In this document: positions 42,857-43,431 of the stretch, piece by piece
Numbering within the stretch: the first letter of the stretch is position 1
How the letters are laid out: every line of letters begins with the position of its first letter
Source of the DNA: an uncultured Lachnospiraceae bacterium
Lineage (GTDB): Bacteria; Bacillota; Clostridia; Lachnospirales; Lachnospiraceae
DNA: 43,431 bases
Assembly (NCBI GenBank): GCA_946411695.1
Contig: CAMKEX010000008.1
Span: 1-43,431, forward strand
Reading direction: 5' to 3'
Notes under the pieces: generated by a model
Told to the model about the DNA's origin: nothing
The model's input: only the letters and a program-made list of their open reading frames with translations
Database searches by the model: none
Made by a program: the position numbers and the translations under genes

Positions 42857-43431
42857 TCATACGGAGAGTTTTCTGGCATCCGAATCCGAATGCAGCACCT
42901 GTACGATATGTTTGGTCTGGGAACGGATCTCTTCCTGCGGAATCTTCCCGTTCTTTTGATCCGCATGAGCCATGTCATAGCGGGCAAGGAACTCATCAAA
43001 GAGCTGCTCGCCTTTTTTCCGGGCCTCGGCAGCCTCTTCTAATGTAGAAAAGCTGCCCAGATAACGGGTTTTACCCTGGAAGGTGATCTGGGCACACCAC
43101 TTGCCGCTCCGCTCGGATTTGTAAACCCCCCGCACGCCGGTTGTATTGTTTTTGGCAACCCGCCTGCTGCGGATGTTCTCCACACAGGTCCCCTCGACAA
43201 AATGTTTTGCGGCAAAGGGCGTATTGCGGCAACCGCAGCTGGTGGTATGTCCGCTCATGAGGCTGGACTGACAGACGCTGGTCTCCTTGCCGCAGCTGCA
43301 CCTGCACTTCCAGTAATGCTTTTTGTCCCGCCTGCCATCATAAGCGATGACGGTCAGTTCTCCAAACTGCTTGCCCACCCAGTCCTTGATCGGCGGCCGG
43401 CTCAGACACCCGCAGCTGCGCCGGTAACCGT
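42857..43431 (-). CDS. AP2-domain DNA-binding protein, copy 2 (5' part cut by window edge)
   Basis: The frame is open to the right edge (first whole codon at 43429); at least 191 residues are in the window. It contains the end of one CxCG module (RRSCGCLSRPP), a whole one (DWVGKQFGELTVIAY...CRCSCGKE...SCGC) and the AP2 domain (TGVRGVYKSERSGKWCAQI...RYLGSFSTLEEAAEARKKG). It is very similar to residues ~110-302 of copy 1 at 18221-19129 and in the same direction. The C-terminus (EEIRSQTKHIVQVL) also matches. A start inside the window would be wrong, because the homology continues past it. Confidence 0.85.
   Translation of the reverse strand, partial: GYRRSCGCLSRPPIKDWVGKQFGELTVIAYDGRRDKKHYWKCRCSCGKETSVCQSSLMSGHTTSCGCRNTPFAAKHFVEGTCVENIRSRRVAKNNTTGVRGVYKSERSGKWCAQITFQGKTRYLGSFSTLEEAAEARKKGEQLFDEFLARYDMAHADQKNGKIPQEEIRSQTKHIVQVLHSDSDARKLSV

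Overview
The window looks like chromosome of an anaerobic Gram-positive Firmicute, most probably a gut Lachnospiraceae-type Clostridium. The evidence is the sortase-substrate adhesins and pilin (LPxTG tails), strong Shine-Dalgarno sites with frequent TTG/GTG starts, an AGCS symporter, a CotH pair, a galactokinase with the GRTEIGGNHTDH motif, and short palindromic repeats of the GGGGACGGTTCCTTTGAC type. No rRNA, tRNA or CRISPR array was seen. Nearly all genes read leftwards (minus strand).

Left part (1-18.1 kb), housekeeping and accessory genes: a CotH-family membrane protein cut by the left edge, galactokinase, a second CotH paralogue, a PHP-type phosphatase, an Ala-rich lipoprotein (plus strand), a nitroreductase, a lipoprotein DNA/RNA non-specific nuclease, a 42-residue membrane peptide with its own terminator, asparagine synthase, a gene-poor decayed stretch (13.7-15.2 kb), a tyrosine phosphatase (plus strand) and an AGCS amino-acid symporter preceded by a strongly structured, unidentified RNA-like segment. 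Intergenic DNA holds many different short tandem arrays and a dispersed palindromic repeat.

Right part (18.2-43.4 kb), a surface-structure island bounded by two direct copies of an AP2-domain DNA-binding gene. Read in the direction of transcription (right to left) it holds a tyrosine recombinase, an ~0.8 kb segment bounded by 26-bp inverted repeats, two giant paralogous LPxTG adhesins (1934 and 2266 aa), a 524-aa LPSTG backbone-type pilin, and a tightly coupled glycan cluster: O-antigen polymerase/ligase-like protein, glycosyltransferase, ABC ATPase, ABC permease and two more glycosyltransferases, with 4-11 nt overlaps between genes. No sortase is present in the window.

The main observation is the recombinase next to the inverted repeats directly upstream of the adhesin operon. 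This is the layout of a phase-variable (invertible-promoter) switch. The segment also carries a series of solitary copies of the recombination-site half-motif ATTATGNRGTA, and a further copy lies in the leader of the recombinase gene. From the candidate promoter and a weak terminator inside it, the sequenced orientation is predicted to be OFF for the adhesins; this is inference and needs inverted-read evidence.
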